Assembly (NCBI GenBank): GCA_947591605.1
Contig: CANQDF010000023.1
Coordinates: forward strand, 1-38,414
Direction: 5' to 3'
DNA length: 38,414 bases
Origin: an uncultured Clostridia bacterium
Lineage (GTDB): Bacteria; Bacillota; Clostridia; Lachnospirales; CAG-274
Part shown: positions 22,931 to 32,350 of the stretch, piece by piece
Layout of the letters: each line of letters starts with the position of its first letter
Numbering within the stretch: the stretch's first letter is position 1
Program-made: the position numbers and the translations under genes
The notes under the pieces: model-generated
What the model saw: only the letters and a program-made list of their open reading frames with translations
Databases searched by the model: none
Told to the model about the DNA's origin: nothing

Positions 22931-23470
22931 ATGTCACGAATAGGTAAGTTACCTGTTGCCATTCCCGCAGGCGTAGAGGTTAAAATTGAGGATGGCAATG
23001 TAATTACGGTAAAGGGCCCAAAGGGCACACTTACCCGTAAGCTTGTAGATGAAATGAGCGTTAAGGTTGAGGGTACAGAGGTTGTTGTTACCCGCCCTAA
23101 CGATTTAAAGAGAAACAAGTCCCTTCACGGCCTTACAAGGACACTCATCTTTAACATGGTAGAGGGTGTTACAAACGGCTATAAAAAGGTGCTTGAGATA
23201 AACGGTGTAGGCTACAGGGCTGCCAAGGCAGGCAACAAGCTTACTCTTACACTGGGTTATTCGCATCCTGTTGAAATGGTTGACCCCGACGGTATCACAA
23301 CCACAGTTGAGGGCAACAAGATAACCGTTGCAGGTATAGATAAGGAAAAGGTTGGTCAGTTTGCGGCTGAGATCAGGACAAAAAGACCTCCCGAGCCATA
23401 CAAGGGCAAGGGTATCAAGTATGAAACCGAAACAATCAGACGCAAGGTCGGCAAGACCGGTAAGAAATAA
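22931..23470 (+). CDS. rplF: 50S ribosomal protein L6
   Basis: 179 residues: [40 protein letters not shown], and the C-terminal [19 protein letters not shown]. Lies near the factor-binding site. Site AAGGAGG. Confidence 0.98.
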   Translation: MSRIGKLPVAIPAGVEVKIEDGNVITVKGPKGTLTRKLVDEMSVKVEGTEVVVTRPNDLKRNKSLHGLTRTLIFNMVEGVTNGYKKVLEINGVGYRAAKAGNKLTLTLGYSHPVEMVDPDGITTTVEGNKITVAGIDKEKVGQFAAEIRTKRPPEPYKGKGIKYETETIRRKVGKTGKK

Positions 23471-23490
23471 TATAAAGGAGTGAAACTTCT

Positions 23491-23859
23491 ATGATAACTA
23501 AGCCATCAAAAGCCGCTGCAAGGCAGAAGCGTCATTACAGACTTCGCAATCACATCTCCGGCACGGCTGAAAGACCAAGGCTGGCAGTATTCAGATCCAA
23601 TATGCACATTTATGCACAGATTATAGATGATACGGCAGGCAATACGATCTGCTCCGCTTCCACAATGGAAAAGGACATCAAGGCTAAGCTTGAACATACA
23701 AACGATGTTGAGGCAGCTAAGGTCGTAGGTGAGGCTGTAGCTAAAAAGGCTCTTGAAAAGGGCATTGACACAGTTGTTTTTGACCGTGGCGGCTATGTAT
23801 ACCATGGTAAGGTTCAGGCTCTTGCAGATGCTGCGAGGGAAGCCGGTCTGCAGTTCTAA
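23491..23859 (+). CDS. rplR: 50S ribosomal protein L18
   Basis: 122 residues: [20 protein letters not shown] and [20 protein letters not shown], ending [20 protein letters not shown]. Binds 5S rRNA with L5. Confidence 0.98.
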   Translation: MITKPSKAAARQKRHYRLRNHISGTAERPRLAVFRSNMHIYAQIIDDTAGNTICSASTMEKDIKAKLEHTNDVEAAKVVGEAVAKKALEKGIDTVVFDRGGYVYHGKVQALADAAREAGLQF

Positions 23860-23874
23860 TCAGGAGGTAATGAC

Positions 23875-24381
23875 GTGAAAAAAATTATTGATGCAAGCAC
23901 ACTTGATTTGCAGGATAAGGTTGTTACAATAAAAAGGGTAACAAAGGTTGTTAAGGGCGGTCGTACCTTCCGTTTTGCTGCGCTTGTTGTTGTAGGCGAT
24001 TACAACGGCCATGTAGGCGTAGGTCTTGGCAAGGCTACAGAGATCCCCGATGCTATCCGCAAGGGCAAGGACGATGCTATTAAAAATCTTATTTATGTTG
24101 AAAGAAACGAAAACAACAGTATTTACCATGAGGTGCTTGGCAAGTTTGGCAGCTCTAACGTACTTCTTAAACCGGCTCCCGAAGGTACCGGCATTATTGC
24201 GGGCGGCCCTGCCCGTGCCGTGCTTGAGCTTGCAGGCATTAAGAATATAAGGACAAAATCAATAGGCTCAAACAACAAGAGAAACGTTGTAAACGCTACG
24301 CTTGCAGGCCTTGGCTCGGTAACCTCACCCGAGAAGGTCGCAAGGCTGCGCGGCAAGAGCGTTGAAGAAATTTTAGGTTAA
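23875..24381 (+). CDS. rpsE: 30S ribosomal protein S5
   Basis: 168 residues, GTG start after [46 protein letters not shown] and [20 protein letters not shown] are diagnostic. S5 contributes to decoding accuracy. Confidence 0.98.
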   Translation: MKKIIDASTLDLQDKVVTIKRVTKVVKGGRTFRFAALVVVGDYNGHVGVGLGKATEIPDAIRKGKDDAIKNLIYVERNENNSIYHEVLGKFGSSNVLLKPAPEGTGIIAGGPARAVLELAGIKNIRTKSIGSNNKRNVVNATLAGLGSVTSPEKVARLRGKSVEEILG

Positions 24382-24394
24382 GGGGGATATTGTA

Positions 24395-24568
24395 ATGTTA
24401 AAGATCACTTTGATTAAGTCTACAATAGGTGCTATCCCTAAGCATAAAAAAACCGTTGCTGCGCTTGGCCTTCACAAGCCAAACACTTCTGTGGAGAAGC
24501 AGGATACACCTGCTATCAGAGGTATGATAAAGCAGGTTAACCATTTGGTTAAGGTTGAAGAAATATAA
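24395..24568 (+). CDS. rpmD: 50S ribosomal protein L30
   Basis: A 57-residue frame: [20 protein letters not shown], then [20 protein letters not shown] and [17 protein letters not shown]. Length and pattern are those of bacterial L30. It lies 13 bases after rpsE, after AAGGGGG, and 18 before rplO. Confidence 0.96.
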   Translation: MLKITLIKSTIGAIPKHKKTVAALGLHKPNTSVEKQDTPAIRGMIKQVNHLVKVEEI

Positions 24569-24586
24569 TATTGGAGGTGTATCCTA

Positions 24587-25030
24587 ATGTATTTGAATGA
24601 ATTGAAACCTGCCGAGGGTTCAAGAGCCAACAACTTCAGAAGAGGCAGAGGCCATGGCTCGGGAAACGGCAAAACGGCAGGCAAGGGACACAAGGGACAG
24701 AATGCACGCTCGGGCGGCGGCGTAAGGCCGGGCTTTGAGGGCGGTCAGATGCCTTTGTACAGAAGAATTCCAAAGAGAGGCTTTAAGTGCATAAACACAA
24801 AGGAGATAGTTGCAATAAACATTTCTCTGCTTAACAGCGTATTTGAGGACGGAGCTGTTGTTGATATAGATGCTCTTAAGGCAAAGGGCCTTGTAAGCCA
24901 TGCAAGGGACGGCGTCAAGGTTCTCGGCAACGGCGAAATTACTAAGAAGCTTACTGTTAAGGTCAACTTTTTCAGTGCTTCTGCTAAGGAGAAGATCGAG
25001 GCCGCAGGCGGAAAAGCTGAGGTGATTTAA
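24587..25030 (+). CDS. rplO: 50S ribosomal protein L15
   Basis: 147 residues. The Gly-rich N-terminus [20 protein letters not shown] and [20 protein letters not shown] are typical. A late assembly protein. Its stop overlaps the secY start. Confidence 0.98.
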   Translation: MYLNELKPAEGSRANNFRRGRGHGSGNGKTAGKGHKGQNARSGGGVRPGFEGGQMPLYRRIPKRGFKCINTKEIVAINISLLNSVFEDGAVVDIDALKAKGLVSHARDGVKVLGNGEITKKLTVKVNFFSASAKEKIEAAGGKAEVI

Positions 25031-26271
25031 TGCTTACTACACTAAAGAACGCATGGAAGATTAAAGAAATCAGAAATAGATTGTTGTACATGCTGTTGGT
25101 GCTGGTAATTGTAAGAGTCGGTACGCATCTGCCTGTCCCCGGTGTTGATCTGAGCAAGCTTGGCGACAGCGCAAACGGTACGCTCTACAATCTTATCACC
25201 GGCGGTAACTACGGTACCGTATTTGCTATGGGTATCGGACCTTACATCAACGCCTCCATTATTATGCAGCTGCTCACCGTTGCCATACCAAGGCTTGAGC
25301 AGATAAATAAGGAGGGCGAAGAGGGCCGCAAAAAGATAGCGCAGATAACCAGGTTTGTTACTGTTGCTCTTGCTCTTTTACAGGGCTGCGGTCAGGTGTT
25401 TACAATAAGGGCAGCGTTCAACAATCCAAACTTTTTTGTTTATGCAGTTGCGCTTTTGTCAATGATCACAGGTACCGTGTTTGTTATGTGGCTCGGCGAG
25501 CAGCTTAACGAATTCGGTATAGGTAACGGCTCATCGTTCATTATCGCTGCAAATATCCTTTCGGGTCTTTCCAGCGGTGCATACAACCTGTATCTCCAGG
25601 GCGAGGGCTCGGGAGCTATGGGCTGGGTAAAGGTAGGCGTTATGCTCCTTATACTGCTTGCCGATATGGTATTTGTTATCATCGTTCAGGACGGTGAAAG
25701 GAGAATACCGGTGCAGTATTCCAAAAAAATGGTCGGCAGGAGATATATAGGCGGTCAAAGCTCGTATATACCCATCAAGGTAAATATTGCGGGAGTTATG
25801 GCTATCATCTTTGCTATATCCCTGCTCCAGTTTCCGCAGACTATTTATCAGTTATGGCAGCCACAATGGCTGGGCAAGGTGGTAAATGTACTCAGCGTAA
25901 CAAGACACCCCGTAGGTGCCATACTCTACGTTGTACTCATTTTCTGCTTCACCTTCTTCTATACCTCGTTTGCATTCAATCCTATCGAGGTTGCGGAAAA
26001 CATCAAAAAGAGCGGCGGTTTTGTACCGGGTATCAGACCCGGCAAGCCAACCTCCGATTATATCCAGACGGTTGTTGACAGAGTATCTCTGATAGGCGCC
26101 TGCGCATACTCCATAATTGCGCTTGTGCCATCGCTCTTCAGCCTGGTGTTCGGCGTAAACATCGGTTTTGGCGGCACTACCCTGCTCATCGTGACCGGTG
26201 TTGCACTTGAAATATTCAAGCAGATGGAATCCCAGATGGTTATGCGCCATTACAAAGGATTTTTAAGCTGA
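25030..26271 (+). CDS. secY: Protein translocase subunit SecY
   Basis: 413 residues with ten membrane helices expected; TM1 is LLYMLLVLVIVRVGTHLPVP followed by the plug region. Signatures: GIGPYINASIIMQLLTVAIP (TM2), the cytosolic loop QDGERRIPVQYSKKMVGRR, and SGGFVPGIRPGKPTSDYIQ before TM8-9. SecY forms the channel for secreted and membrane proteins with SecE and SecG. Slightly shorter than many (420-440). A hairpin CGGGAGGCGCAGGGCGTCCCCCG follows at about 26294-26316, before adk, with no T-run. Confidence 0.98.
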   Translation: MLTTLKNAWKIKEIRNRLLYMLLVLVIVRVGTHLPVPGVDLSKLGDSANGTLYNLITGGNYGTVFAMGIGPYINASIIMQLLTVAIPRLEQINKEGEEGRKKIAQITRFVTVALALLQGCGQVFTIRAAFNNPNFFVYAVALLSMITGTVFVMWLGEQLNEFGIGNGSSFIIAANILSGLSSGAYNLYLQGEGSGAMGWVKVGVMLLILLADMVFVIIVQDGERRIPVQYSKKMVGRRYIGGQSSYIPIKVNIAGVMAIIFAISLLQFPQTIYQLWQPQWLGKVVNVLSVTRHPVGAILYVVLIFCFTFFYTSFAFNPIEVAENIKKSGGFVPGIRPGKPTSDYIQTVVDRVSLIGACAYSIIALVPSLFSLVFGVNIGFGGTTLLIVTGVALEIFKQMESQMVMRHYKGFLS

Positions 26272-26382
26272 TAAAACACAATATTCAATAAATCGGGAGG
26301 CGCAGGGCGTCCCCCGATTTGTCGATTATGGAATAAATGTATACCTGTAAACCATATATTAATAAGGAAGGAAGTAATACCT

Positions 26383-27015
26383 ATGAAGCTGGTTTTAGTG
26401 GGCTGCCCCGGTGCAGGCAAGGGTACACAGGCAAAAAAGCTCTCGCAGCACTACGGCATTGTACACATCTCAACGGGTGATCTCCTTAGAGATCAGATAG
26501 CAAGGGGCACCGAGCTTGGCAAAAAGGTGAGCAAAATAATTGAGGAGGGCGGCCTTGTATCGGACGATATAGTTGCCGCAATGCTTGCCGAGAGGATAAA
26601 GGCAGACGACTGCAAAAACGGCTATATCCTTGACGGATACCCAAGAAACCTTGCACAGGCAGAGGGGCTTGAGGCTATAACGGGCCCTCTTGACAAGGTG
26701 CTTTGCATTGATGTGGAGGACAGCATTATCATCGACAGGATGACAGGCAGAAGGAGCTGCCCAAAGTGCAATGCAATGTTCCACATAAAGTATAACCCCC
26801 CAAAGCGTGAGGGTATATGCGATGTATGCGGCGAGCAGCTTGTACGCCGCAAGGACGATAACGAGGAAACCGTAGTAAACAGGCTTAAGGTCTACCACGA
26901 AACCACGGCTCCGCTTATAGATTATTACGACAAAAAGGGCATACTTGTTACCGTAGAGGGTGTGGGCGATATAGATGATATATTTGCCGAGGTATGCAAA
27001 AAGCTTGAGGCTTGA
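26383..27015 (+). CDS. adk: Adenylate kinase
   Basis: 210 residues, converting ATP + AMP to 2 ADP. P-loop GCPGAGKGTQAKKL near residue 7; AMP-site STGDLLRDQI and DGYPRNLAQAEGL. The lid has four Cys (C126, C129, C146, C149), the zinc-bearing form common in Gram-positives. Follows secY as in most Firmicutes. Confidence 0.98.
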   Translation: MKLVLVGCPGAGKGTQAKKLSQHYGIVHISTGDLLRDQIARGTELGKKVSKIIEEGGLVSDDIVAAMLAERIKADDCKNGYILDGYPRNLAQAEGLEAITGPLDKVLCIDVEDSIIIDRMTGRRSCPKCNAMFHIKYNPPKREGICDVCGEQLVRRKDDNEETVVNRLKVYHETTAPLIDYYDKKGILVTVEGVGDIDDIFAEVCKKLEA

Positions 27016-27016
27016 T

Positions 27017-27772
27017 ATGGCGATAACCTTAAAAAACGAAAAGCAGATAGAAAAGATGAGGCTTGCCGGCGAGATAACCGGCAGGACTCTCGATCTGCTT
27101 GGGGAAAAAATAATTCCGGGAATTACCACATTTGAGCTTGACAAAATTGCTGAATCGTATATAATGGAATATGGAGCGTTGCCATCCTTTAAGGGATACT
27201 ATGGGTATCCCGCTTCAATTTGTACGTCGGTCAACGATGAGGTGGTACATGGCATACCCTCAAAAAACCGTGTGCTCAAGGAGGGCGATATAATCTCCAT
27301 AGATGTGGGGGCTTACATTGCCTCGCATCACGGGGACGCCGCAAGGACATTTGCGGTGGGCAGTATAACGCCCGAAAAACAGCGCTTGATCGATGTTACG
27401 GAGCAAAGCTTCTTTGCCGGTATAAAGTATGCAAAAGCGGGTAATAATCTCGGTGATATATCAGCCGCCGTGCAGACCTGTGTTGAGGATAACGGCTTTG
27501 CCGTTATAAGGGACTATGTCGGCCACGGCATAGGCAAACAGATGCACGAGGATCCCGCAGTGCCCAACTACCGTACAGGCAGGCGAGGGCCCGTATTAAG
27601 GGCGGGTATGGTGCTTGCCATAGAGCCTATGACGGCTATGGGTACATACAAGGTGCGTGTGCTATCGGACGGGTGGACAGCCGTTACAAGGGACGGTATG
27701 TGTGCCGCCCATTATGAAAACACCGTGCTTATTACCGACGGAGAACCGGAGCTTTTGACCCTGATAGTTTGA
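27017..27772 (+). CDS. map: Type I methionine aminopeptidase
   Basis: 251 residues, removes the initiator Met. ITLKNEKQIEKMRLAGEITG opens it; metal ligands lie in ISIDVGAYIASHHGDAARTF (two Asp), VGHGIGKQMHEDP (His) and GMVLAIEPMTAMG (Glu). No zinc-finger extension. The start ATG is one base after the adk stop, with GAGG inside the adk end. Confidence 0.97.
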   Translation: MAITLKNEKQIEKMRLAGEITGRTLDLLGEKIIPGITTFELDKIAESYIMEYGALPSFKGYYGYPASICTSVNDEVVHGIPSKNRVLKEGDIISIDVGAYIASHHGDAARTFAVGSITPEKQRLIDVTEQSFFAGIKYAKAGNNLGDISAAVQTCVEDNGFAVIRDYVGHGIGKQMHEDPAVPNYRTGRRGPVLRAGMVLAIEPMTAMGTYKVRVLSDGWTAVTRDGMCAAHYENTVLITDGEPELLTLIV

Positions 27773-27782
27773 GGTGAATAGA

Positions 27783-28040
27783 TTGTACAGTAAAGGTCAG
27801 GTTGTTTTTTCCAAAAGCGGGCGTGACAAATCGCTGCCGTTCATTGTGGTCGACTGCGATGAGGATTACGTTTATCTTGCGGACGGCAGGCTGAGGCTGC
27901 TTGACAAACCCAAGAAAAAGAAAAAGATGCACGTACAGATATGCAACGACATTATAGAGGAAATCAAAACAAGGCTTGAAAACGGTCTATATCTCAATGA
28001 TGCGGATATACGCAAAGCATTGGAGCCTTACAGGCATTGA
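27783..28040 (+). CDS. KOW-domain RNA-binding protein (L14e-like)
   Basis: 85 residues from a TTG spaced after TGAGGTG; a GTG at 27774 overlaps the site. YSKGQVVFSKSGRDKSLPFI and VVDCDEDYVYLADGRLRLLD form an SH3-like KOW fold, followed by KPKKKKKMHVQI and a helical tail. This small protein is regularly found between map and infA in Clostridia and is thought to bind RNA or ribosomes. Its function is not established. Confidence 0.88.
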   Translation: MYSKGQVVFSKSGRDKSLPFIVVDCDEDYVYLADGRLRLLDKPKKKKKMHVQICNDIIEEIKTRLENGLYLNDADIRKALEPYRH

Positions 28041-28056
28041 ATAAGGAGGTATTGCA

Positions 28057-28275
28057 TTGGCTAAAGACAATGTTATAGAGATGGAAGGTACTATTGTAGA
28101 AAAGCTTCCTAATGCAATGTTCCAGGTGGAACTTGAAAACGGCCACAAAATTTTGGCTCATATTTCGGGTAAACTGCGTATGAATTTTATAAGGATAATC
28201 CCCGGCGACAAGGTCAAGGTGGAGATGTCGCCTTATGATCTCACAAAGGGCAGGATTACCTGGAGAGATAAGTGA
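28057..28275 (+). CDS. infA: Translation initiation factor IF-1
   Basis: 72 residues, the normal length, from a TTG start 6 bases after [47 protein letters not shown] and [19 protein letters not shown] form the OB fold. IF-1 blocks the A site during initiation. TTG start may lower its yield relative to neighbours. Confidence 0.98.
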   Translation: MAKDNVIEMEGTIVEKLPNAMFQVELENGHKILAHISGKLRMNFIRIIPGDKVKVEMSPYDLTKGRITWRDK

Positions 28276-28290
28276 AAGGAGTTATAAAAA

Positions 28291-28404
28291 ATGAAGGTCA
28301 GACCATCAGTTAAACCTATGTGTGAAAAATGCAGAGTTATAAAGAGAAAAGGCTCTGTAAGGATCATTTGTGAAAACCCTAAGCATAAGCAAAGACAGGG
28401 CTGA
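28291..28404 (+). CDS. rpmJ: 50S ribosomal protein L36
   Basis: 37 residues: [20 protein letters not shown] then [17 protein letters not shown]. The CxxC..C..H zinc ribbon is complete (zinc form). Starts after AAAGGAG, 15 bases after infA. Confidence 0.98.
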   Translation: MKVRPSVKPMCEKCRVIKRKGSVRIICENPKHKQRQG

Positions 28405-28657
28405 TTTTTAAGCGCTGTTTGCTATACTTAAAATACCGTGTTTTACCGCTGCGGCTTGAATAACAAACGTTATTATGGTTCAGAAGGGGTTTAAGCCCCC
28501 GCAGGCCTCATGTACGGCGGAAAAGGATTTTGCTGTGCTCTGCATGGCAAGCGGCTGTCCTTATCTGCTCATTTCCGGTTTATTCCTACTGCCGGTGGAT
28601 TGCGGTATAAAACAAAACCTATCACTATTTATATTTTGCAGGAGGTGCAATAAGTAC
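28405..28657 (+). other. Long rpmJ-rpsM spacer
   Basis: 253 bases without a credible start. It contains GGGGTTTAAGCCCC and other short hairpins. The frame open from 28475 into rpsM has no ribosome-binding site. Possible leader for the alpha operon genes. Confidence 0.4.
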
Positions 28658-29026
28658 ATGGCTCGTATTGCGGGTGTTGACTTACCAAGAGAAAAACGTG
28701 TTGAAATAGGTCTTACTTATGTATATGGTATAGGCCGTGCCAGCTCTAACAGGATCCTTGCCGAGGCTGGCGTTAACCCTGACACAAGGGTCAGGGATCT
28801 GACAGATGATGAGGTTGCTAAAATACGTGACGTCATTGACAGAACTCAGACTGTTGAGGGTGATCTCAGGAGAGAAGTTGCGCTTAATATAAAGCGCCTT
28901 GTTGAAATAGGATGCTACAGAGGTATCCGTCACAGAAAAGGTCTGCCTGTAAGAGGACAGAAGACCAAAACAAATGCAAGAACCAGAAAGGGCCCAAGGA
29001 GAACTGTTGCAAACAAGAAGAAGTAA
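28658..29026 (+). CDS. rpsM: 30S ribosomal protein S13
   Basis: 122 residues from [20 protein letters not shown] after AGGAGG. The C-terminal tail [20 protein letters not shown] reaches the P-site tRNA. The frame extends upstream to 28475 but only as chance. Confidence 0.98.
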   Translation: MARIAGVDLPREKRVEIGLTYVYGIGRASSNRILAEAGVNPDTRVRDLTDDEVAKIRDVIDRTQTVEGDLRREVALNIKRLVEIGCYRGIRHRKGLPVRGQKTKTNARTRKGPRRTVANKKK

Positions 29027-29149
29027 TAGCTTTTTTGCATGATGTCGGGCTGTGCCCGTATGCTGTGTGTGCATACGGAGCGTGCTTTTGTTTTACCTTA
29101 TTATTTTGATTATTGATCTTTTGGGATCGTTTAAGGAGGTTCAATTTAA

Positions 29150-29551
29150 ATGGCTAAGAAGACAGTGAAGAAAGCTGCCGGACGCAGACGCCGTGACAAA
29201 AAGGTCGTTGAACGCGGACAGGCTCATATTCAGTCAACTTTTAATAATACAATTGTTACTATTACGGATGCTGCGGGAAATGCTCTTTCATGGGCAAGCG
29301 CAGGTGAGCTCGGTTTTAGGGGCTCAAGAAAGTCCACTCCTTATGCTGCTCAGATGGCTGCGGAAAAGGCTGCCGGTGCTGCTAGGGATTATGGTCTTAA
29401 AACGGTAGAGGTGTTTGTAAAGGGCCCGGGCAGCGGACGTGAGGCTGCTATACGTGCTCTTCAGGCAGCAGGTCTTGATGTAACACTTATCAAGGATGTT
29501 ACTCCCGTACCTCACAACGGCTGCAGACCACCTAAGAGAAGAAGGGTTTGA
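29150..29551 (+). CDS. rpsK: 30S ribosomal protein S11
   Basis: 133 residues: [38 protein letters not shown] and [17 protein letters not shown] are diagnostic. The 123-base gap before it holds a CGTATGC/GCATACG hairpin. Site AAGGAGG. Confidence 0.98.
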   Translation: MAKKTVKKAAGRRRRDKKVVERGQAHIQSTFNNTIVTITDAAGNALSWASAGELGFRGSRKSTPYAAQMAAEKAAGAARDYGLKTVEVFVKGPGSGREAAIRALQAAGLDVTLIKDVTPVPHNGCRPPKRRRV

Positions 29552-29636
29552 TCGTGCTCCTGCGGCATATGCTGCCGCTTGATTTTACTGATTATTTGTT
29601 AAATTTTTGAATATATTACGGAGGTGCTATTGATTA

Positions 29637-30227
29637 ATGGCTAGAGATATGGGTCCTATCCTTAAAAGATGCAGATATTTAGGCATCGAGCCTGCTGTAC
29701 TCGGCTCATCGAAGAAGGCAAGCAGACGCAAAAGAAATATGCGCAAGTTAAGTGAATATGGTTTGCAGTTAAAGGAAAAGCAAAAGGTAAAGTTTATTTA
29801 CGGCGTGCTTGAAAAGCAGTTCAGAAACTACTATAAAAAGGCAGACGCCATGAGCGGCATTACCGGTGAAAACCTGCTTCAGCTCCTTGAGTTAAGGCTT
29901 GACAACGTTGTTTACAGGCTTGGCCTCGGCCGTACAAGGAAGGAAGCAAGGCAGATAGTACGTCACAACCTTATTACACTTAACGGCAAAAAGGTAAACA
30001 TACCTTCACAGCAGGTTAAGGTGGGCGACGTTATCGAGGTTAAGGAAAGCAAAAAGAATCTTCAAAGATTCAAGGACGTGCTTGATGTTACATCGTCAAG
30101 GATCGTTCCTGAGTGGCTCAGTGCCGATCAGGAGGCTCTTAAGGGCAGCGTAAGCGCTATGCCAAAGAGGGAGCAGCTTGATCTTCCTGTTAATGAAACA
30201 CTCATTGTCGAGTTGTATTCTAAGTAA
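29637..30227 (+). CDS. rpsD: 30S ribosomal protein S4
   Basis: 196 residues. The N-terminus (MARDMGPILKRCRYLGIEPA) has only one Cys, so this is the zinc-free form. The S4 RNA-binding domain is RLDNVVYRLGLGRTRKEARQ and HNLITLNGKKVNIPSQQVKV. S4 starts 30S assembly and controls alpha-operon translation in E. coli. Confidence 0.98.
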   Translation: MARDMGPILKRCRYLGIEPAVLGSSKKASRRKRNMRKLSEYGLQLKEKQKVKFIYGVLEKQFRNYYKKADAMSGITGENLLQLLELRLDNVVYRLGLGRTRKEARQIVRHNLITLNGKKVNIPSQQVKVGDVIEVKESKKNLQRFKDVLDVTSSRIVPEWLSADQEALKGSVSAMPKREQLDLPVNETLIVELYSK

Positions 30228-30299
30228 TAACCGGGGGATAACTCCCTTACAATTCAATCGCAAACTTATATTTTTGATAACCAAGGGAGGTTGGACTGA

Positions 30300-31253
30300 G
30301 TGTTTGAATTTGAAAAACCTCGTATAGAGATTACCGAACAGAATGATAAATACGGCTGCTTCGTGGTTGAACCGCTTGAGAGGGGTTACGGTACTACCTT
30401 GGGTAATTCCTTAAGGAGAATCTTGCTTTCTTCTCTTCCCGGTGCGGCAGTCAGCAATGTAAAAATTGAGGGCGTGCTCCATGAATTCAGCACGATACCC
30501 GGCGTAAAGGAGGATGTCACCGAGATTATACTGAACCTTAAAAGCCTTGCAATAAAGAGTAACTCGGACAGCTTTGACTCAAAGCTTGCCTACATTGAGT
30601 TTACCGGAGAGGGCGAGGTAAAGGCTTCGGATATCAAGGTCGACTCCGAAATAGAGATTTTAAACCCCGACCAGCATATTGCCACCCTCAGCGGTGGTCC
30701 GGACAGCAGGCTTTTTATGGAGCTTACCATAACAAGGGGACGTGGCTATGTTGAGGCTTCAAAGAACAAAAGACCCGATCAGCCGCTTAGGATGCTACCC
30801 GTTGACTCGCTTTACACACCCGTAACAAGGGTCAACTTCAAGGTCGAGGATACCCGTGTGGGTCAGATAACCGACTACGACAAGCTTACCTTTGAGGTAT
30901 GGACAAACGGTACCATCACACCCGATGACGCCGTAAGCCTCGGTGCAAAGATACTTACCGAGCACCTTAACCTTTTTGTTGACTTGTCGGACAGCGCTAA
31001 AAATGCAGAGATACTTGTTGAAAAGGAGGTAGGCACCAAGGAGAAGGTGCTGGAGCTTTCAATCGAGGAGCTTGACCTTTCCGTAAGGAGTTACAACTGC
31101 CTTAAGAGAGCAGGTATCAACACTGTTGAGGATCTGGCTAACAAAACCGAAGACGATATGATGAAGGTACGTAACCTCGGACGCAAGTCCCTGGAGGAGG
31201 TACTTAACAAAATGGCGGAGCTTGGCCTGACGCTGAGCCCATCCGAGGACTAA
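30300..31253 (+). CDS. rpoA: RNA polymerase alpha subunit
   Basis: 317 residues from a GTG after GGGAGG. The N-terminal domain has [20 protein letters not shown], the dimerisation motif. The C-terminal domain, after a linker near residue 230, has [20 protein letters not shown] and [20 protein letters not shown], two helix-hairpin-helix units that bind UP-element DNA and activators. Confidence 0.98.
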   Translation: MFEFEKPRIEITEQNDKYGCFVVEPLERGYGTTLGNSLRRILLSSLPGAAVSNVKIEGVLHEFSTIPGVKEDVTEIILNLKSLAIKSNSDSFDSKLAYIEFTGEGEVKASDIKVDSEIEILNPDQHIATLSGGPDSRLFMELTITRGRGYVEASKNKRPDQPLRMLPVDSLYTPVTRVNFKVEDTRVGQITDYDKLTFEVWTNGTITPDDAVSLGAKILTEHLNLFVDLSDSAKNAEILVEKEVGTKEKVLELSIEELDLSVRSYNCLKRAGINTVEDLANKTEDDMMKVRNLGRKSLEEVLNKMAELGLTLSPSED

Positions 31254-31270
31254 TTTAAGGAGGATTAACA

Positions 31271-31807
31271 ATGAGCGGATACAGAAAGCTTGGCCGCACA
31301 TCAAGCCAGCGTAAGGCTTTGCTGCGCAACCAGGTGACTAATTTGTTATATCACGGCAAAATAACCACTACCGAGGCTAAGGCTAAGGAGATAAGAGGCA
31401 TTGCCGAAAAGCTTATAACACTTGCTGTTAAGGAAAAGGATAACTTTACCGAGCTTGAGGTAACTGCAAAGGTTGCCAAAAAGGATGAAAACGGCAAGAG
31501 GATAAAAGAGGATAGGAACGGCAAAAAGGTTACCGTTTTTGAGGAGGTCACCAAGACCATCAAGAAGGATAACCCAAGCAGGCTTAACGCAAGGAGAAAG
31601 ATACTCAGTGTACTTTATCCCGTTACAGAGGTTCCTGCAGACGGCAGAAAGTTAAGGAGCAATACCGTCAAGGTGGATATGGCTAAGCATATGTTTGAGG
31701 AGATCGCTCCAAAGTATGCAGGCCGCAGCGGCGGTTACACACGAATCATCAAGATAGGTGCAAGACGTGGTGACGGCGCAGAGTCGGTTATTATCGAGCT
31801 TGTATAA
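31271..31807 (+). CDS. rplQ: 50S ribosomal protein L17 with insertion
   Basis: [20 protein letters not shown] and [20 protein letters not shown] open it; [13 protein letters not shown] and [20 protein letters not shown] close it. At 178 residues it is longer than the usual 115-130 because of a charged insertion (about residues 66-96, [20 protein letters not shown]). Similar insertions occur in some Clostridia. Last gene of the supercluster. Confidence 0.96.
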   Translation: MSGYRKLGRTSSQRKALLRNQVTNLLYHGKITTTEAKAKEIRGIAEKLITLAVKEKDNFTELEVTAKVAKKDENGKRIKEDRNGKKVTVFEEVTKTIKKDNPSRLNARRKILSVLYPVTEVPADGRKLRSNTVKVDMAKHMFEEIAPKYAGRSGGYTRIIKIGARRGDGAESVIIELV

Positions 31808-31892
31808 TAAAATAATATTAATGGTTTTCCGCAGGGATGACAGTTTTTTGTATCACTTGCCGACCCGAAGGCGGACAATCAATAAAAGCTTT

Positions 31893-31929
31893 AAAAGCGG
31901 CGTTGGACAAAAGCTAACGCCGCTTTTTT
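31893..31929 (+). terminator. Terminator of the ribosomal supercluster
   Basis: AAAAGCGGCGTT pairs with AACGCCGCTTTT and seven T follow. About 85 bases after the rplQ stop, marking the end of the conserved operon. Confidence 0.9.
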
Positions 31930-31949
31930 TGCTTCCTATGCACTTTTGG

Positions 31950-32045
31950 AGGCAAGAAATACAGAAACGAACGGAGGAATATGCGGAGGCTGTCGAGGAT
32001 TGGATTTTCGGGTTGCAAATGACGCAGTTTGATGGTATGATATAA
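31950..32045 (+). pseudogene. Possible 3' gene remnant
   Basis: Just after the terminator a frame ends EEYAEAVEDWIFGLQMTQFD then GMI. It reads like real protein C-terminus (amphipathic, Trp/Phe rich) but has no start or upstream part. Probably the tail of a gene cut by island insertion; family not recognised. Confidence 0.3.
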
Positions 32046-32062
32046 AAAAGCAAGGGACTGTG

Positions 32063-32097
32063 TTGATAATATAAAATAATATTTCTAAAATATTACT
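32063..32097 (+). promoter_or_regulatory. Promoter with overlapping operator for the XRE/R-M operon
   Basis: TTGATA and TAAAAT are spaced by 17 bases (32063-32091). The inverted repeat TAATATTT-CTA-AAATATTA overlaps the -10 box. A small regulator starts 32 bases downstream, so self-control is likely. Confidence 0.6.
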
Positions 32098-32128
32098 TTA
32101 AAAATTGATGTTTTAAAGAGGTACACTT

Positions 32129-32338
32129 ATGACTGTATCGGAACAAATCAAAGTGTTGTGTGTGAGATCCAATATTTGCGTCGCAGAACTTGAAGGACGG
32201 ATTGGTATCACGCCTCAGAATTTCAACGCAAAAATGAAACGGGAAAGCTTTACAATCTCCCACCCGGAATATCCGGCAGAAACAGTAGGTTGTTTTTTTG
32301 AATGCCATTTTGTCCTCCCAGAGGAAGAAATGGTTTGA
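32129..32338 (+). CDS. Small XRE-type regulator of the R-M operon
   Basis: 69 residues after AAAGAGG. VSEQIKVLCVRSNICVAELE then GRIGITPQNFNAKMKRESFT is a helix-turn-helix of the kind found in short Firmicute repressors. The last third (HPEYPAETVGCFFECHFVLP) departs from what I expect of the family and may be altered. Its place before a methyltransferase and endonuclease is that of a controller (C) protein. It ends 12 bases before the methylase start. Confidence 0.75.
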   Translation: MTVSEQIKVLCVRSNICVAELEGRIGITPQNFNAKMKRESFTISHPEYPAETVGCFFECHFVLPEEEMV

Positions 32339-32350
32339 CAGGAGGTCATT

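Noticed and set aside
28475..28657. N-terminal extension of S13
   Set aside because: The frame is open by chance; S13 has a canonical [10 protein letters not shown] start with AGGAGG at 28658.
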